64,000 bases of DNA from Pseudomonas sp. NKUCC02_KPG (GCF_019345465.1 NZ_JAHKRC010000003.1:124001-188000); one strand, 5' to 3'; counted from the first letter of the stretch, positions 28,227 through 39,724 are shown. A program made the numbers and translations. Notes: a model not told the origin generated them from the letters alone.

Positions 28227-30629
28227 ATGGTTCAGGTTCGCAAATTAGTGTTAGCAATCGCCGCCGCTTCGGCGCTGTCATCCGGTATGGCACACGCGCT
28301 CGGGCTCGGGGAGCTGACGCTCAAGTCGACCCAGAACCAGCCATTGCTTGCAGAAATCGAGCTGCTGGACGTCAAGGATCTGACCGCAGCGCAAGTGGTG
28401 CCGAGCCTGGCTCCCGAGCAGGAGTTCAGCAAGGCAGGGGTGCCGCGTCCGGCATTTCTGGATGATCTGCGTTTTACTCCGGTGATCAACGCGGATGGCA
28501 AGAGCGTATTGCGCGTCACTTCCAGTCAGCCTTTGTCCGAACCTTTCGTAAAATTCCTGGTGCAGGTGATGTGGCCTAACGGCCGTTTGATGCGCGACTA
28601 CAGCGTGTTGCTCGACCCTGCAAAGTTCTCGCCTCAGACCGCAGCGGCGGCATCAACCTCTGCGCCTGACTCTGCGCAGCCAGCGCATTACACGACATCG
28701 GCCCGTGACACCTTGTGGGAAATCGCGGCCAAGGCACGCAATGGCGGCTCGGTGCAGCAGACCATGCTGGCGATTCAGGCCCTGAACCCTGATGCCTTCA
28801 TCAACGGCAATATCAACCGCCTTAAAACCGGTCAGGTGCTGCGCTTGCCGGACGCGGGTCAAAGCGTCCAGTTGCCCCAGGCCAAGGCTGTCAACGAAGT
28901 GGCCTCGCAAAATGCCGATTGGCGCAATGGCCGTCGCACGGTGCCGCTGGCTCAGCAGCTGGATGCAACCGGTCGCAAGCCTGAATCGACATCTCCTGCC
29001 AAGGCTGTGGCGCGGGACGGTTTGAGCCTGGTGTCGGGCCAGGCGGGCAAGGCGGCAGGCAAGGGTGTTGCAGGGGACGCCAGCAATGTGAGCGACAAGC
29101 TGGCAATGACCCAGGAGGGGCTGGACACCAGTCGCCGTGAAAATGCCGAGCTGCAAAGCCGGATGAAAGATTTGCAAAGCCAGTTGGACAAGCTTCAGCG
29201 TTTGATCGTGTTGAAGAATGATCAGTTGGCCAAGCTTGAAGCCGAAAAAGCGCTGCCTGCCGACCCGGCGGCGGCGATACCGGCACAAATCGTCGCCCAG
29301 GCGGCGGACGCGCCTGAAGCGGATATAGCCCCGGCGCTTGAGGGTGTACCCGCTACCGCAGTCCCACCAAGCCCTGTTGAAAGCACTGCACCGCCAAGCG
29401 CGGAGCGAAAAATCCAGGATCTGCTGGCAAGCCCGATGTTGCTTGGGCTGATGGGTGGCGGGGCGGTGTTGTTGCTGCTCCTTCTTCTCTTGATGGCGCG
29501 TCGGCGTAAAGCGCTGCAGGCAGCCGAAAAGCATGCGCGGATGGCTCGGGAACTCGAAGTGGAGTCCGATTTTTCAGTTGATCTGGACATGCCGCAGAGC
29601 AGTTTTGAAGGGTTGGAGACTCCATCGCGCAGCGTCAGGCTCGAGCCGGCAGCGGCAGCGGCACCGGCACCGGCACCAGTGTCAGTACCTGAAGCTGAAG
29701 TGATAGCGCCCGTGATTGCCCCCGTGTCGTTGGCCAAACCTGCTGCTGATGTACTGGAACAGGCGGAGCAACTGATCGAGCAACGTCAGTTGCGTGAAGC
29801 CGCAGCGCTGCTCAAGGCATCGATCGATCAGGCTCCGCAGCGCAGTGATTTGCGTCTCAAGCTGATGCAGGTTTATGGCGAGCTGGGTGAGCGTGAAGCC
29901 TTTGTCGCCCAAGAGCGCCAGTTGGTTGCCAATGGCAAGAACCACGCCGAGGTCGAGCAGCTTAAAAAGCGCTATCCGGGCATGCTGGTGGCTGCGGCGG
30001 CGGGCATCGCCACGGCGGCCGTGGCAACGCAACTTCAAGCACAATTCGTCCAGGAGATGATGCGTGACGATCGCGAGGTAGAGTCCGAGCCTGTGACTGC
30101 TCCTCCTGTAGATGAGTTTGACCACGATTTCGACCTGAGCCTCGACGAGCTTGAGGCCGCATCACCTGCGGTGGTGTCTGCCGATCTGCCGGGCAAGGAC
30201 AAGCCTGCAGTCGACAGTTTTGAAGCGGTTCTTGAACAACAGGCTGAAGCTCAGGCTGCCCTTGAAGAGCTCTCGGACTTTGATCTGGGCCTGCCGGCGG
30301 ATTTCGACTTGTCCCTGGCGGATGAAAGCGCCCCGGCGAGTGTTGAACCTGACAGCTTTTCTCTGGAGCTGGACAAGGTCAATGCCGAGCTGCATCGACT
30401 GTCCCAAAGCCTTGAAGAGTCAACCCTGGCTGAGCCTTTTGCCGATGATGAGCCCGAGTTCGACTTCCTGTCGGGCGCCGACGAAACCGCCACCAAGCTC
30501 GATCTGGCCCAGGCCTATATCGACATGGGCGATGACGAAGGTGCGCGGGATATCCTGACTGAAGTCATGGAGGAGGGTAATGCCCAGCAGCAGGCTGAAG
30601 CCCTGGAAATGCTGGCGCGGTTGACCTGA
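28227..30629 (+). CDS. fimV: FimV, polar hub protein for type IV pili and twitching
   Basis: An 800-residue inner-membrane protein with a large periplasmic part. A signal peptide is followed by the FimV N-terminal domain (LGLGELTLKSTQNQPLLAEI). A LysM peptidoglycan-binding domain is at about 150-210 (ARDTLWEIAAKAR). A coiled coil lies near 290-340. One membrane helix is near 405-425, followed by RRRK. The long acidic cytoplasmic region has Asp-rich repeats (DFDLSLDEL, DFDLGL) and a C-terminal TPR-like FimV domain (KLDLAQAYIDMGDDEGARD). It is somewhat shorter than P. aeruginosa FimV (about 919). Confidence 0.95.
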   Translation: MVQVRKLVLAIAAASALSSGMAHALGLGELTLKSTQNQPLLAEIELLDVKDLTAAQVVPSLAPEQEFSKAGVPRPAFLDDLRFTPVINADGKSVLRVTSSQPLSEPFVKFLVQVMWPNGRLMRDYSVLLDPAKFSPQTAAAASTSAPDSAQPAHYTTSARDTLWEIAAKARNGGSVQQTMLAIQALNPDAFINGNINRLKTGQVLRLPDAGQSVQLPQAKAVNEVASQNADWRNGRRTVPLAQQLDATGRKPESTSPAKAVARDGLSLVSGQAGKAAGKGVAGDASNVSDKLAMTQEGLDTSRRENAELQSRMKDLQSQLDKLQRLIVLKNDQLAKLEAEKALPADPAAAIPAQIVAQAADAPEADIAPALEGVPATAVPPSPVESTAPPSAERKIQDLLASPMLLGLMGGGAVLLLLLLLLMARRRKALQAAEKHARMARELEVESDFSVDLDMPQSSFEGLETPSRSVRLEPAAAAAPAPAPVSVPEAEVIAPVIAPVSLAKPAADVLEQAEQLIEQRQLREAAALLKASIDQAPQRSDLRLKLMQVYGELGEREAFVAQERQLVANGKNHAEVEQLKKRYPGMLVAAAAGIATAAVATQLQAQFVQEMMRDDREVESEPVTAPPVDEFDHDFDLSLDELEAASPAVVSADLPGKDKPAVDSFEAVLEQQAEAQAALEELSDFDLGLPADFDLSLADESAPASVEPDSFSLELDKVNAELHRLSQSLEESTLAEPFADDEPEFDFLSGADETATKLDLAQAYIDMGDDEGARDILTEVMEEGNAQQQAEALEMLARLT

Positions 30630-30709
30630 TTGGGTGAAATGTTTCATGGCGTCTTGCCGGGTGCGCCTTATAATGGCCACCTTTGCGTTTATGAGCAGGC
30701 TGTAAGTCC

Positions 30710-31564
30710 TTGGCAAATATAGATAACCCAGCCGCTGAAATGGCTGCCGACGGTTTTTTCCGAATCGCGCTTGGCGTGGAATACAAAGGTTCGCGCTACA
30801 GCGGCTGGCAGCGTCAGGCCAATGGTGTGCTGACTGTCCAGGAAACCCTGGAAAACGCCTTGTCAAAGGTCGCGGCCTCTCCGGTTTCGTTGATGTGCGC
30901 CGGGCGAACAGACGCCGGTGTGCATGCCTGCGGGCAAGTCGTGCACTTTGATACCCAGGCCGAGCGCTCGTTGAAAGCCTGGGTCATGGGCGCCAATATC
31001 AACTTGCCCCATGACATCAGTGTCAGTTGGGCGAAGGTCATGCCTGCGGATTTTCATGCGCGCTTCAAGGCCATTGCCAGGCGCTACCGCTATGTGATCT
31101 ACAACGACCAGATCCGCCCCGCGCACTTGAATCAGGAAATCACCTGGAATCATCGTCCGCTGGACGTAGAGCGCATGGCCGAGGCTGCCCAGTACTTGTT
31201 GGGTGTGCATGACTTCAGTGCGTTTCGCGCCGGTCAATGCCAGGCCAAGTCCCCGATCAAGGAAATGCACCATTTGCGCGTGACCCGTCACGGGCGAATG
31301 ATCGTACTGGATATTCGCGCCAGTGCATTTCTGCATCACATGGTGCGCAACATTGCCGGTGTGCTGATGACCATCGGTACGGGAGAGCGCCCGGTAGAGT
31401 GGATCAAGGAAGTGCTGGAGAGTCGAACCCGTCGCTCGGGTGGTGTGACGGCACATCCTTATGGCTTGTATCTGGTGCAAGTTGAATACCGCGATGAGTT
31501 CCAATTGCCGGAACGTTACATAGGCCCACATTTCTTGACCGGTTTTACCGAACTGGACGGCTGA
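30710..31564 (+). CDS. truA: tRNA pseudouridine synthase A
   Basis: Modifies uridines 38-40 of tRNAs. The catalytic Asp is in AGRTDAGVHACGQVVHF (about residue 68). RYRYVIYN and FLHHMVRNIAG are further family motifs. The frame opens at a TTG (30710, 284 residues); an ATG ten codons later (30740) is possible, but the TTG start fits the 80-bp spacing from fimV. It has the same fimV-truA-trpF neighbours as in other Pseudomonas. Confidence 0.95.
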   Translation: MANIDNPAAEMAADGFFRIALGVEYKGSRYSGWQRQANGVLTVQETLENALSKVAASPVSLMCAGRTDAGVHACGQVVHFDTQAERSLKAWVMGANINLPHDISVSWAKVMPADFHARFKAIARRYRYVIYNDQIRPAHLNQEITWNHRPLDVERMAEAAQYLLGVHDFSAFRAGQCQAKSPIKEMHHLRVTRHGRMIVLDIRASAFLHHMVRNIAGVLMTIGTGERPVEWIKEVLESRTRRSGGVTAHPYGLYLVQVEYRDEFQLPERYIGPHFLTGFTELDG

Positions 31565-31620
31565 CGCCCGGATAAGCATTTGTTACCATCCGGGGCTTTC
31601 GCGTTCGGGGTGTTATCGAG

Positions 31621-32244
31621 ATGTCCGTTGTTCGCAGCAAGATCTGCGGTATTGCCCGCATAGAAGACGCTCTGGCTGCGGTCGAGGCCGGAGCTGACGC
31701 CTTGGGTTTTGTGTTTTACGCAAAAAGCCCCCGTGCCGTAACGGCGTTGCAAGCGCGAGCCATCATTGCGGCCCTGCCACCTTTTGTGACGACGGTCGGG
31801 TTGTTCGTCAATGCCAGTGCCTGTGAGCTCAACGAAACCCTGGATGCCGTACCGCTTGATTTGCTGCAGTTTCATGGCGATGAGACACCGGAGCAGTGTC
31901 AGGGTTATCACCGTCCTTATATCAAGGCATTGCGCGTAAAGGCCGGTGATGACATCGCCGGTGCCTGCAACGCGTATGCAGGCGCCAGCGGTATTTTGCT
32001 CGATGCCTATGTCGAAGGTGTGCCCGGTGGAACCGGTCAGGCGTTTGACTGGTCTTTGATACCGCAGGGTCTGAGCAAGCCGATTATTTTGGCGGGTGGC
32101 CTCACGGTCGAGAACGTTGCAGGTGCCATTGCTCAGGTGCGTCCTTATGCCGTTGATGTCAGTGGCGGAGTAGAAAAGAGCAAGGGCATCAAGGATCACG
32201 ACAAGATTCGCGCCTTTATGCAGGCAGTGCGTGTAACAAACTGA
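31621..32244 (+). CDS. trpF: Phosphoribosylanthranilate isomerase
   Basis: A 207-residue TIM barrel for the third step of tryptophan synthesis. The general base Cys is in [11 protein letters not shown] at residue 8. The catalytic Asp is in [20 protein letters not shown], and the phosphate site is ILAGGL with DVSGGVE. In Pseudomonas trpF lies apart from the other trp genes, as here. The 268 bp between it and accD holds no gene or strong hairpin. Confidence 0.97.
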   Translation: MSVVRSKICGIARIEDALAAVEAGADALGFVFYAKSPRAVTALQARAIIAALPPFVTTVGLFVNASACELNETLDAVPLDLLQFHGDETPEQCQGYHRPYIKALRVKAGDDIAGACNAYAGASGILLDAYVEGVPGGTGQAFDWSLIPQGLSKPIILAGGLTVENVAGAIAQVRPYAVDVSGGVEKSKGIKDHDKIRAFMQAVRVTN

Positions 32245-32512
32245 TGCCCGATGTGACGGCTGGCAGTCTGCCGCCGTCCATCATTACCGTTCTGCAAAGC
32301 AGGCGGGCCCGGTGGTTTGACGGGCAGAAATTAAAGTGGCGGCCGCTCTGGGGCGTGCTGTCGGGAGGCTGAGGGTTACAGGGTTTCGCTGGTTTGCCGT
32401 GTGCTGACCGCAGTTCCTGCAATCATCGCCACACACCTAATGAATTTAGCTCAAGGGCATACACGGGGCCTGAACTCAACTGTTCTGGCCACCGGTACTG
32501 GAGAAAGAAAGC

Positions 32513-33433
32513 ATGAGCAACTGGTTGGTAGACAAGCTGATTCCTTCGATCATGCGTTCCGAGGTCAAAAAGAGCTCGGTACCTGAAGGCCTGTGGCACA
32601 AATGCCCGTCTTGCGACGCTGTGCTTTATCGTCCAGAGCTGGAAAAGACCCTGGACGTTTGCCCGAAATGTAATCACCACATGCGCATTGGTGCGCGTGC
32701 CCGCATCGATATCTTCCTGGATGCCGACGGCCGTGCCGAGTTGGGCGCAGACCTGGAGCCGGTTGACCGTCTCAAGTTCCGTGACAGCAAAAAGTACAAG
32801 GATCGTCTGGTCGGCGCGCAAAAGCAGACGGGCGAAAAAGACGCGCTGATCTCCATGAGCGGTACGTTGCTGGGTATGCCGGTGGTTGTGTCTGCCTTTG
32901 AATTCTCGTTCATGGGCGGCTCGATGGGCGCCATCGTCGGCGAGCGTTTCGTGCGTGCAGCCAACTACGCGCTGGAAAACCGCTGCCCGATGATCTGCTT
33001 TGCAGCCTCCGGCGGTGCGCGGATGCAGGAAGCGCTCATCTCCCTGATGCAAATGGCCAAGACCTCTGCGGTGCTGGCGCGTCTGCGTGAAGAAGGCATT
33101 CCGTTCATCTCGGTGCTGACCGACCCAGTCTATGGCGGCGTTTCGGCCAGTCTGGCAATGCTGGGCGATGTCATCGTGGCTGAGCCTAAAGCCCTGATCG
33201 GTTTTGCCGGTCCGCGGGTTATCGAACAGACCGTTCGCGAAAAACTGCCAGAAGGCTTCCAGCGCAGCGAGTTTCTGCTGGAGCACGGCGCAATCGACCT
33301 GATCATTGCGCGTCAGGAGCTGCGTCCACGCCTGGGCAACCTGCTGGCACAGATGATGGGCTTGCCAACACCTGTGTTCGTCGCGGCACCTGTTGAAACC
33401 ATCGTTGTTCCACCGGCACCTGCAAACCTATGA
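32513..33433 (+). CDS. accD: Acetyl-CoA carboxylase carboxyltransferase beta subunit
   Basis: A 306-residue subunit of the carboxyltransferase that makes malonyl-CoA with AccA. The N-terminal four-cysteine zinc finger is visible ([11 protein letters not shown] ... VCPKCNHHM, residues about 27-49). The crotonase-like core has [14 protein letters not shown] and [19 protein letters not shown]. folC starts within its stop codon. Confidence 0.98.
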   Translation: MSNWLVDKLIPSIMRSEVKKSSVPEGLWHKCPSCDAVLYRPELEKTLDVCPKCNHHMRIGARARIDIFLDADGRAELGADLEPVDRLKFRDSKKYKDRLVGAQKQTGEKDALISMSGTLLGMPVVVSAFEFSFMGGSMGAIVGERFVRAANYALENRCPMICFAASGGARMQEALISLMQMAKTSAVLARLREEGIPFISVLTDPVYGGVSASLAMLGDVIVAEPKALIGFAGPRVIEQTVREKLPEGFQRSEFLLEHGAIDLIIARQELRPRLGNLLAQMMGLPTPVFVAAPVETIVVPPAPANL

Positions 33434-34737
33434 CCCAGCGCACCCTTGGCGAGTGGCTCGCCTATCTTGAACAGCTGCATCCGGCCGCCATTGATATGGG
33501 GCTGGATCGCGCACGCGAGGTAACGAACCGCATGGGGCTGCAAAAGCCCGCGCCTCGGGTGGTGACGGTTACGGGCACCAATGGCAAGGGCTCGACCTGT
33601 GCGTTTGTGGCAGCGTTGCTGCAGGCGCAAGGGCTCAAGGTTGGGGTTTACAGTTCGCCCCACTTGCTGCGCTATAACGAGCGCGTACAGATTGACGGGG
33701 TTGAAGTCAGCGACGAACTGCTGTGCGAGGCCTTCGCGGCTTTGGACGCGGGGCGGGGCGAGACTTCCCTGACTTATTTTGAAATGGGTACGTTGGCAGC
33801 GTTCTGGCTGTTTGAGCGTGCCCAGCTGGATGCCGTAGTGCTGGAAGTCGGCTTGGGCGGACGTCTGGATGCGGTCAATCTGGTGGATGCCGACCTGGCG
33901 CTGGTGACCAGCATCGGTGTCGATCATGTCGAGTACCTGGGCAATACCCGCGAATCGGTGGCTTTTGAGAAGGCCGGGATCTTCCGTGCGGGCAAGCCAG
34001 CCCTCTGTGGCGACCTCAATCCTCCTCACGCCCTGCTCGACAAGGCCAGGGAGCTGGGCTGTCCGCTGTTCTTGCGCGGCCGTGACTTCGATCTGGCCAG
34101 TTCAGAGCAGGTGTGGCACTGGCGTGGCCTGGATGCGAAAGGGCAGGTTCTGGAGCTGCGTGACATTGCGCTGCTGGATTTGCCCATGGAGAACGCAGCG
34201 CTTGCGGTGCAGGCCTATGCGTTGACCGATCTGCCATGGGAGCCGGCGCGCATCATCAGTGCACTGGTTGGCACTCGCGTCACGGGTCGACTGGATCGCC
34301 GCCAATTCAACTGGAAAGGCAAAGCCTTGAATGTGCTGCTGGACGTGGGGCACAACCCCCATGCGGCCGAGTACCTTGAGCGGCGTTTGGCGCAGCGGCC
34401 TGTCACTGGCAAGCGCCTGGCCGTGTTCGGTCTGCTGGCAGACAAGGACCTTGATGGCGTAGTGTCACAGCTCGCGTCGTCGGTCGAGCATTGGGCGGTT
34501 GCACCGCTGAATACCTCGCGGACACGGTCGGCGGCTGAGGTTCAGGCTGCGCTGCAGGGGCTTGGTGCTTCGGTCTCGGCCCATGACAGTGTGGATGCCG
34601 CGCTCGAAGCTCAATGCGAACGGGCTACGCCCGAAGACGAAATCCTGTTGTTCGGATCATTTTATTGTGTCGCGCAAGCGCTCGAGTGGTTGGAGCGGCG
34701 TGCCAAGGAGGAGGCTGCAAATGGCTTTGCTGGATAA
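33430..34737 (+). CDS. folC: Bifunctional dihydrofolate synthase/folylpolyglutamate synthase
   Basis: A 435-residue Mur-ligase-like enzyme that adds glutamate to dihydropteroate and folates. The ATP site is [18 protein letters not shown] (residues about 38-55). [15 protein letters not shown] and [11 protein letters not shown] follow. C-terminal domain: [13 protein letters not shown]. It starts by ATGA overlap with accD and its last codons overlap the start of the SPOR gene by 17 bp. Confidence 0.97.
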   Translation: MTQRTLGEWLAYLEQLHPAAIDMGLDRAREVTNRMGLQKPAPRVVTVTGTNGKGSTCAFVAALLQAQGLKVGVYSSPHLLRYNERVQIDGVEVSDELLCEAFAALDAGRGETSLTYFEMGTLAAFWLFERAQLDAVVLEVGLGGRLDAVNLVDADLALVTSIGVDHVEYLGNTRESVAFEKAGIFRAGKPALCGDLNPPHALLDKARELGCPLFLRGRDFDLASSEQVWHWRGLDAKGQVLELRDIALLDLPMENAALAVQAYALTDLPWEPARIISALVGTRVTGRLDRRQFNWKGKALNVLLDVGHNPHAAEYLERRLAQRPVTGKRLAVFGLLADKDLDGVVSQLASSVEHWAVAPLNTSRTRSAAEVQAALQGLGASVSAHDSVDAALEAQCERATPEDEILLFGSFYCVAQALEWLERRAKEEAANGFAG

Positions 34738-35350
34738 GGTATTCAAGCAGCGTATGGTAGGCGCCCTGGTATTGGTGGCGTTGGCCGTGATTTTCCTTCC
34801 GATGTTGTTCTCGCGTCAGGACGAGCAGCGTCAAATCCAGGTGGATGCACCCACGGCGCCACAGATTCCGGTCATGCAGCCGGTTCAGGTCGAGCCAGTT
34901 GCCGTGCCGGAGCCGCAAGTCATTGCCCAAGAGCCGGTCCCGGAAGAATTGCCGGTTGTCGAGCAGCAGGTGGCGACGGCTCCTGTCGCGCCTGTGGTTG
35001 CAAAGCCTGCAGCAGTTGCCCCAAAGCCACCGGCTGTCACCCCGGCACAAACGGTTGCCCAGGCACCGGCCAAGCTGGATACCACGCAAAAGCGTGTTGA
35101 TCCCAACGGCTTGCCGATCAGCTGGTCGGTTCAATTGGTGAGCCTCTCCAATCGGGCGAGTGCGGACAACCTTCAAAAAACCCTTCGTAATCAAGGGTAT
35201 AACGCTTACGTTCGATCTTCCGGCGGGATGAATCGGGTTTTTGTCGGTCCGTTGCTTGAGCGTGCAGAAGCCGATCGCCTGCGTGATTTGCTCGGCAAAC
35301 AGCAAAATCTCAAGGGTTTTGTGGTGCGCTTCCAGCCTGAACGCGGTTGA
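34721..35350 (+). CDS. SPOR-domain cell-division protein
   Basis: Start at ATG 34721 behind AAGGAGGAGG, inside the end of folC, giving 209 residues. One N-terminal membrane helix (about residues 12-28) anchors it. A Pro/Val/Ala/Gln-rich periplasmic linker follows (about 35-125). A SPOR domain (about 130-205; SWSVQLVSLSNRASADNLQK ... NRVFVGPL) binds denuded septal peptidoglycan. It is DedD-like by layout. The folC-SPOR-cvpA-purF order is conserved in gamma-proteobacteria. Confidence 0.93.
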   Translation: MALLDKVFKQRMVGALVLVALAVIFLPMLFSRQDEQRQIQVDAPTAPQIPVMQPVQVEPVAVPEPQVIAQEPVPEELPVVEQQVATAPVAPVVAKPAAVAPKPPAVTPAQTVAQAPAKLDTTQKRVDPNGLPISWSVQLVSLSNRASADNLQKTLRNQGYNAYVRSSGGMNRVFVGPLLERAEADRLRDLLGKQQNLKGFVVRFQPERG

Positions 35351-35456
35351 GCGCGCAAAAAGGTTCAATCTGATTGCTCAAGCACGGATAAATCGCCTTA
35401 CCTGAGCGGCGGCGCTCTGCTAAAATGCGCCGCCTCATCTGTCTGTAGGCTGAACT

Positions 35457-36014
35457 GTGCCATTTACCTGGGTTGACTGGGCGATCGTTGCAATTATCGC
35501 CATCTCCGCTTTGATCAGCTTGAAGCGCGGCTTTGTAAAAGAAGCATTGTCGCTGTGCACCTGGATCATTGCCGGGGTCGTTGCCTGGATGTTCGGCGGT
35601 TCACTGTCTCAATATCTCTCCGGATACATCGAAACACCTTCCGCCCGCGTTATCGTTGGGTGCACCATCATGTTTGTCGCCACCTTGCTGGTAGGCGCAA
35701 TGATCAATTTTCTTATCGGCGAACTGATTCGCGTCACCGGCTTGTCCGGGACCGATCGTTTTCTCGGCATGGCCTTCGGCGCTGCGCGTGGCGCGTTGCT
35801 GGTGGTAACTGCGGTCGGGCTGCTTAGCCTGGGGCCGGTACAGCAAGACTCATGGTGGCAAGAGTCGCGGCTCGTGCCACAATTTCTATTGGTTGCCGAC
35901 TGGTCCAAAAACCTCATTCTGGGGTGGAGCAGTCAGTGGCTGGCCAGCGGAATCAGCGTACCCGCTGACATTCCGTTCAAGGAGCACCTCTTGCCGGCTA
36001 CCCAGCCCAAGTGA
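35457..36014 (+). CDS. cvpA: CvpA family membrane protein
   Basis: A 185-residue inner-membrane protein with four hydrophobic helices, read from a GTG at 35457 (MPFTWVDWAIVAIIAISA). The motif LKRGFVKEALSL after helix 1 and the GTDRFLGMAFGAARG loop are typical. It precedes purF by 41 bp as in E. coli. It is needed for colicin V production in E. coli; its normal role is unclear, possibly envelope homeostasis. Confidence 0.94.
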   Translation: MPFTWVDWAIVAIIAISALISLKRGFVKEALSLCTWIIAGVVAWMFGGSLSQYLSGYIETPSARVIVGCTIMFVATLLVGAMINFLIGELIRVTGLSGTDRFLGMAFGAARGALLVVTAVGLLSLGPVQQDSWWQESRLVPQFLLVADWSKNLILGWSSQWLASGISVPADIPFKEHLLPATQPK

Positions 36015-36055
36015 GCGGTGTTCAGTTCAGATCCATTAAGTAGGGGTTGCGTCGC

Positions 36056-37561
36056 ATGTGTGGCATCGTCGGTATCGTCGGTAAGTCGAACGTCAATCAG
36101 GCGCTGTATGACGCGCTAACCGTCCTCCAGCACCGCGGCCAGGATGCTGCCGGTATTGTGACCAGCCATAATGGCCGGTTATTTCTGCGCAAGGACAACG
36201 GGCTGGTTCGTGACGTGTTTCATCAGCGTCACATGCAGCGCCTGGTCGGCAACGTGGGCATTGGCCACGTACGCTATCCAACCGCTGGCAGCTCGACTTC
36301 AGCTGAAGCTCAGCCGTTTTATGTCAACTCGCCCTATGGCATCACCCTGGCGCATAACGGCAACCTGACCAACGTTGAACAGCTGGCCAAGGAGATTTAC
36401 GAATCTGACTTGCGTCACGTCAACACCAACTCCGATTCGGAAGTGTTGCTCAACGTCTTCGCCCATGAACTGGCTCAGCGCGGCAAATTGCAGCCGACTG
36501 AAGAAGACGTGTTTGCTGCCGTGACAGACGTGCACAACCGCTGCCGTGGCGGTTACGCCGTGGTTGCGATGATCACCGGTTACGGCATCGTCGGTTTCCG
36601 CGACCCGAACGGCATTCGCCCGATTGTCTTCGGTCAGCGTCATACCGACGAAGGCGTCGAGTACATGATCGCCTCCGAAAGCGTCTCCCTGGATGTGCTG
36701 GGCTTTACCCTGATTCGCGACCTTGCGCCGGGTGAAGCGGTTTACATCACTGAAGATGGCAAGCTGCACACCCGTCAGTGCGCGGTGAACCCGCAATTGA
36801 CCCCGTGCATCTTCGAGCACGTGTACCTGGCTCGTCCGGATTCGATCATCGACGGTGTTTCGGTGTACAAGGCGCGTCTGCGCATGGGTGAGAAGCTCGC
36901 CGAGAAGATCCTGCGCGAACGCCCGGATCACGATATCGACGTGGTTATCCCGATTCCGGACACCAGCCGCTGCGCGGCGCTGGAGCTGGCGAACCACTTG
37001 GGCGTCAAGTTCCGCGAAGGCTTCGTCAAAAACCGTTACATCGGCCGTACCTTCATCATGCCGGGCCAGGCAGCGCGTAAAAAATCCGTGCGCCAGAAGC
37101 TCAACGCCATCGAACTGGAGTTCCGTGGCAAGAACGTGATGCTGGTGGACGACTCGATCGTGCGCGGTACAACGTGCAAGCAGATCATTCAGATGGCCCG
37201 TGAAGCTGGCGCCAAGAACGTCTACTTCTGCTCGGCGGCCCCGGCAGTTCGCTACCCGAACGTCTATGGCATCGACATGCCGAGCGCCCACGAGCTGATC
37301 GCACACAACCGCAGCACCCAGGAAGTGGCCGAGTTGATCGGTGCTGACTGGTTGATCTACCAGGACTTGCCTGATCTGATCGAAGCAGTCGGTGGTGGCA
37401 AGATCAAGATCGACGCGTTCGACTGCGCAGTGTTTGATGGCAAGTACGTCACCGGCGATATCGATGACAACTATCTGGAACGTATCGAGCGTGCGCGCAA
37501 TGATGCTTCCAAGGTGGTTGCCCAGGGTGTCGGTGCGACGATAGGCTTGTACAACAACTAA
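36056..37561 (+). CDS. purF: Amidophosphoribosyltransferase
   Basis: Start at ATG 36056 so that Cys2 (MCGIVGIVG) becomes the N-terminal nucleophile of the Ntn glutaminase domain; the product is 501 residues. It makes phosphoribosylamine in the first committed purine step. The PRPP loop is [17 protein letters not shown] near residue 365. [11 protein letters not shown] and [14 protein letters not shown] belong to the glutaminase half. A perfect hairpin follows the stop. Confidence 0.98.
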   Translation: MCGIVGIVGKSNVNQALYDALTVLQHRGQDAAGIVTSHNGRLFLRKDNGLVRDVFHQRHMQRLVGNVGIGHVRYPTAGSSTSAEAQPFYVNSPYGITLAHNGNLTNVEQLAKEIYESDLRHVNTNSDSEVLLNVFAHELAQRGKLQPTEEDVFAAVTDVHNRCRGGYAVVAMITGYGIVGFRDPNGIRPIVFGQRHTDEGVEYMIASESVSLDVLGFTLIRDLAPGEAVYITEDGKLHTRQCAVNPQLTPCIFEHVYLARPDSIIDGVSVYKARLRMGEKLAEKILRERPDHDIDVVIPIPDTSRCAALELANHLGVKFREGFVKNRYIGRTFIMPGQAARKKSVRQKLNAIELEFRGKNVMLVDDSIVRGTTCKQIIQMAREAGAKNVYFCSAAPAVRYPNVYGIDMPSAHELIAHNRSTQEVAELIGADWLIYQDLPDLIEAVGGGKIKIDAFDCAVFDGKYVTGDIDDNYLERIERARNDASKVVAQGVGATIGLYNN

Positions 37562-37570
37562 GTGTTCACC

Positions 37571-37594
37571 AAACCGGCCCTGATGGGCCGGTTT
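37571..37594 (+). terminator. Terminator-like hairpin between purF and metZ
   Basis: AAACCGGCCC and GGGCCGGTTT form a perfect 10-bp stem around TGAT; the U tract is only TTT. It probably reduces read-through into metZ. Confidence 0.65.
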
Positions 37595-37628
37595 GCGTTC
37601 ATCCAATACAAAGCAAGGAGTGGGCAGC

Positions 37629-38840
37629 ATGAGTCAGGATTGGGATGCGGGTCGGCTGGACAGCGACCTTGAGGGCGTAGCGTTCGACACCTTGGCTGTG
37701 CGTGCTGGCCAGCACCGTACGCCCGAGGGCGAGCATGGTGATGCAATGTTCCTGACCTCCAGCTACGTGTTCCGCACGGCGGCTGACGCGGCAGCACGGT
37801 TCTCGGGCGAAGTGGCAGGCAACGTTTACTCGCGTTACACCAACCCCACCGTTCGTGCCTTCGAAGAGCGCATTGCGGCCCTTGAAGGCGCCGAGCAGGC
37901 CGTGGCAACCGCCACCGGCATGGCGGCCATTTTGTCGGTGGTCATGAGCCTGTGCAGCGCCGGCGATCACATTCTGGTGTCGCGCAGCGTGTTCGGCTCG
38001 ACCATCAGCCTGTTTGAAAAGTACTTCAAGCGCTTTGGCGTGCAGGTCGATTACGTGCCGTTGGCTGAACTGGCTGGCTGGGACGCGGCGATCAAGCCCA
38101 ACACCAAATTGCTGTTTGTCGAGTCGCCGTCCAATCCGCTGGCCGAGCTGGTGGACATTGCCGCCCTGGCCGGGATTGCCCACGCCAAGGGCGCGCTGCT
38201 GGTGGTCGACAACTGTTTCTGCACGCCTGCCTTGCAGCAGCCGCTGAAGCTGGGCGCGGACATCGTGGTGCATTCGGCCACCAAATTCATCGATGGCCAG
38301 GGCCGTTGCATGGGCGGTGTGGTTGCCGGTCGTGGCGAACTGATGAAAGAAATCGTCGGCTTCTTGCGCACTGCCGGGCCGACCCTGAGCCCGTTCAATG
38401 CCTGGATCTTCCTCAAGGGTCTTGAAACCCTGAACCTGCGCATGCGCGCTCACTGCGCCAGTGCCCAGTCGCTGGCCGAGTGGCTGGAGCAGCAGGACGG
38501 GGTTGAAAAGGTTCACTACGCCGGTCTCAAGAGCCATCCGCAATATGAGCTGGCCCAGCGTCAGCAGCGCGGTTTTGGTGCGGTGGTCAGCTTTGAGGTC
38601 AAGGGTGGGAAAGAGGGCGCCTGGCGCTTTATCGACGCAACCCGCCTGATCTCGATCACCGCTAACCTGGGTGACAGCAAAACCACGATTACCCATCCGG
38701 CGACCACGTCCCATGGTCGTCTGGCGCCACAAGAGCGTGAAGCGGCGGGTATTCGCGACAGCCTGATCCGGATCGCGGTCGGTCTGGAAGATGTCGCCGA
38801 CTTGCAAGCCGACCTCGCACGAGGTCTTGCTGCGCTGTGA
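37629..38840 (+). CDS. metZ: O-succinylhomoserine sulfhydrylase
   Basis: Start at ATG 37629 (AAGGAGTGGGCAGC before it) gives 403 residues. It is a Cys/Met-metabolism PLP enzyme that converts O-succinylhomoserine and sulfide to homocysteine. The PLP lysine is in [16 protein letters not shown] (about residue 219). [21 protein letters not shown] and ATATGMAAI are family motifs. It follows purF as in P. aeruginosa. Confidence 0.96.
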   Translation: MSQDWDAGRLDSDLEGVAFDTLAVRAGQHRTPEGEHGDAMFLTSSYVFRTAADAAARFSGEVAGNVYSRYTNPTVRAFEERIAALEGAEQAVATATGMAAILSVVMSLCSAGDHILVSRSVFGSTISLFEKYFKRFGVQVDYVPLAELAGWDAAIKPNTKLLFVESPSNPLAELVDIAALAGIAHAKGALLVVDNCFCTPALQQPLKLGADIVVHSATKFIDGQGRCMGGVVAGRGELMKEIVGFLRTAGPTLSPFNAWIFLKGLETLNLRMRAHCASAQSLAEWLEQQDGVEKVHYAGLKSHPQYELAQRQQRGFGAVVSFEVKGGKEGAWRFIDATRLISITANLGDSKTTITHPATTSHGRLAPQEREAAGIRDSLIRIAVGLEDVADLQADLARGLAAL

Positions 38841-39616
38841 GTGACTGGATGGACGAAACACCGGTTGGCGGCAATGGCCGCGTAGCGCTGGTGACGGGTG
38901 CTGCGCGGGGCATTGGCCTGGGGATTGCTGCCTGGCTGGTCAGTGAAGGTTGGCAAGTGGTATTGACCGACATTGACCGCGCCCGGGGTTCCAGGGTGGC
39001 CAAGGCGCTGGGTGAGAGTGCCTGGTTCGTGACGATGGATGTTTCGGTCGAGGCCGATGTCATTCAGTGTGTCGCGCAAGTCCTTGGCCAGTTTGGGCGG
39101 CTGGACGGGCTGGTGTGCAATGCCGCCATTGCGGATCCGCACAACATGGGCCTTGAAAGCCTCGATCTGGAACACTGGAATCGTGTTCTGGCGGTCAACC
39201 TGACCGGGCCCATGTTGCTGGCCAAGCATTGTGCGCCGTACCTGCGTGCGCACAATGGTTCGATCGTCAACCTGGCTTCCACCCGCGCCCGCCAGTCGGA
39301 GCCTGATACCGAGGCTTACGTGGCAAGCAAGGGCGGGTTGCTGGCGTTGACCCATGCGCTGGCCATCAGCCTTGGGCCGCAGGTTAGGGTCAATGCGGTC
39401 AGCCCGGGCTGGATTGATGCCCGGGACCCCTCTGTGAGGCGTGCAGAGCCGCTGACGGACGCCGATCACGCTCAGCACCCGGCTGGCCGGGTAGGGACCG
39501 TGGAGGACGTCGCATCGATGGTTGCCTGGTTATTGTCACGTAATGCCGGGTTTGTGACGGGTCAGGAGTTTGTGGTCGACGGAGGGATGAGCAAAAAGAT
39601 GATCTATGGCGAGTAG
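38837..39616 (+). CDS. Short-chain dehydrogenase/reductase
   Basis: A 259-residue SDR starting from the GTG that overlaps the metZ stop (GTGA). Cofactor site [22 protein letters not shown] replaces NNAG. Catalytic Ser is in NLASTRA and Tyr/Lys in [11 protein letters not shown]. It is coupled to metZ, and the same SDR follows metZ in P. aeruginosa, but the substrate is unknown. Confidence 0.9.
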   Translation: MSDWMDETPVGGNGRVALVTGAARGIGLGIAAWLVSEGWQVVLTDIDRARGSRVAKALGESAWFVTMDVSVEADVIQCVAQVLGQFGRLDGLVCNAAIADPHNMGLESLDLEHWNRVLAVNLTGPMLLAKHCAPYLRAHNGSIVNLASTRARQSEPDTEAYVASKGGLLALTHALAISLGPQVRVNAVSPGWIDARDPSVRRAEPLTDADHAQHPAGRVGTVEDVASMVAWLLSRNAGFVTGQEFVVDGGMSKKMIYGE

Positions 39617-39674
39617 GCCTTGTTGCAGGCTGGCCACTATTTTTGCCTTTTTTGAAAAAAACTCAATCTTGTCC

Positions 39675-39703
39675 TTGACTTAGCTTCGATAGATGCGTAA
39701 ATT
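39675..39703 (+). promoter_or_regulatory. Promoter of the tRNA cluster
   Basis: TTGACT, a 17-bp spacer and TAAATT, followed by a GC-rich stretch (TCGCGGCC) of the kind found in stable-RNA promoters. It lies 21 bp before the tRNA-Val gene. Confidence 0.6.
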
Positions 39704-39724
39704 TCGCGGCCTCAACGAAGCAAA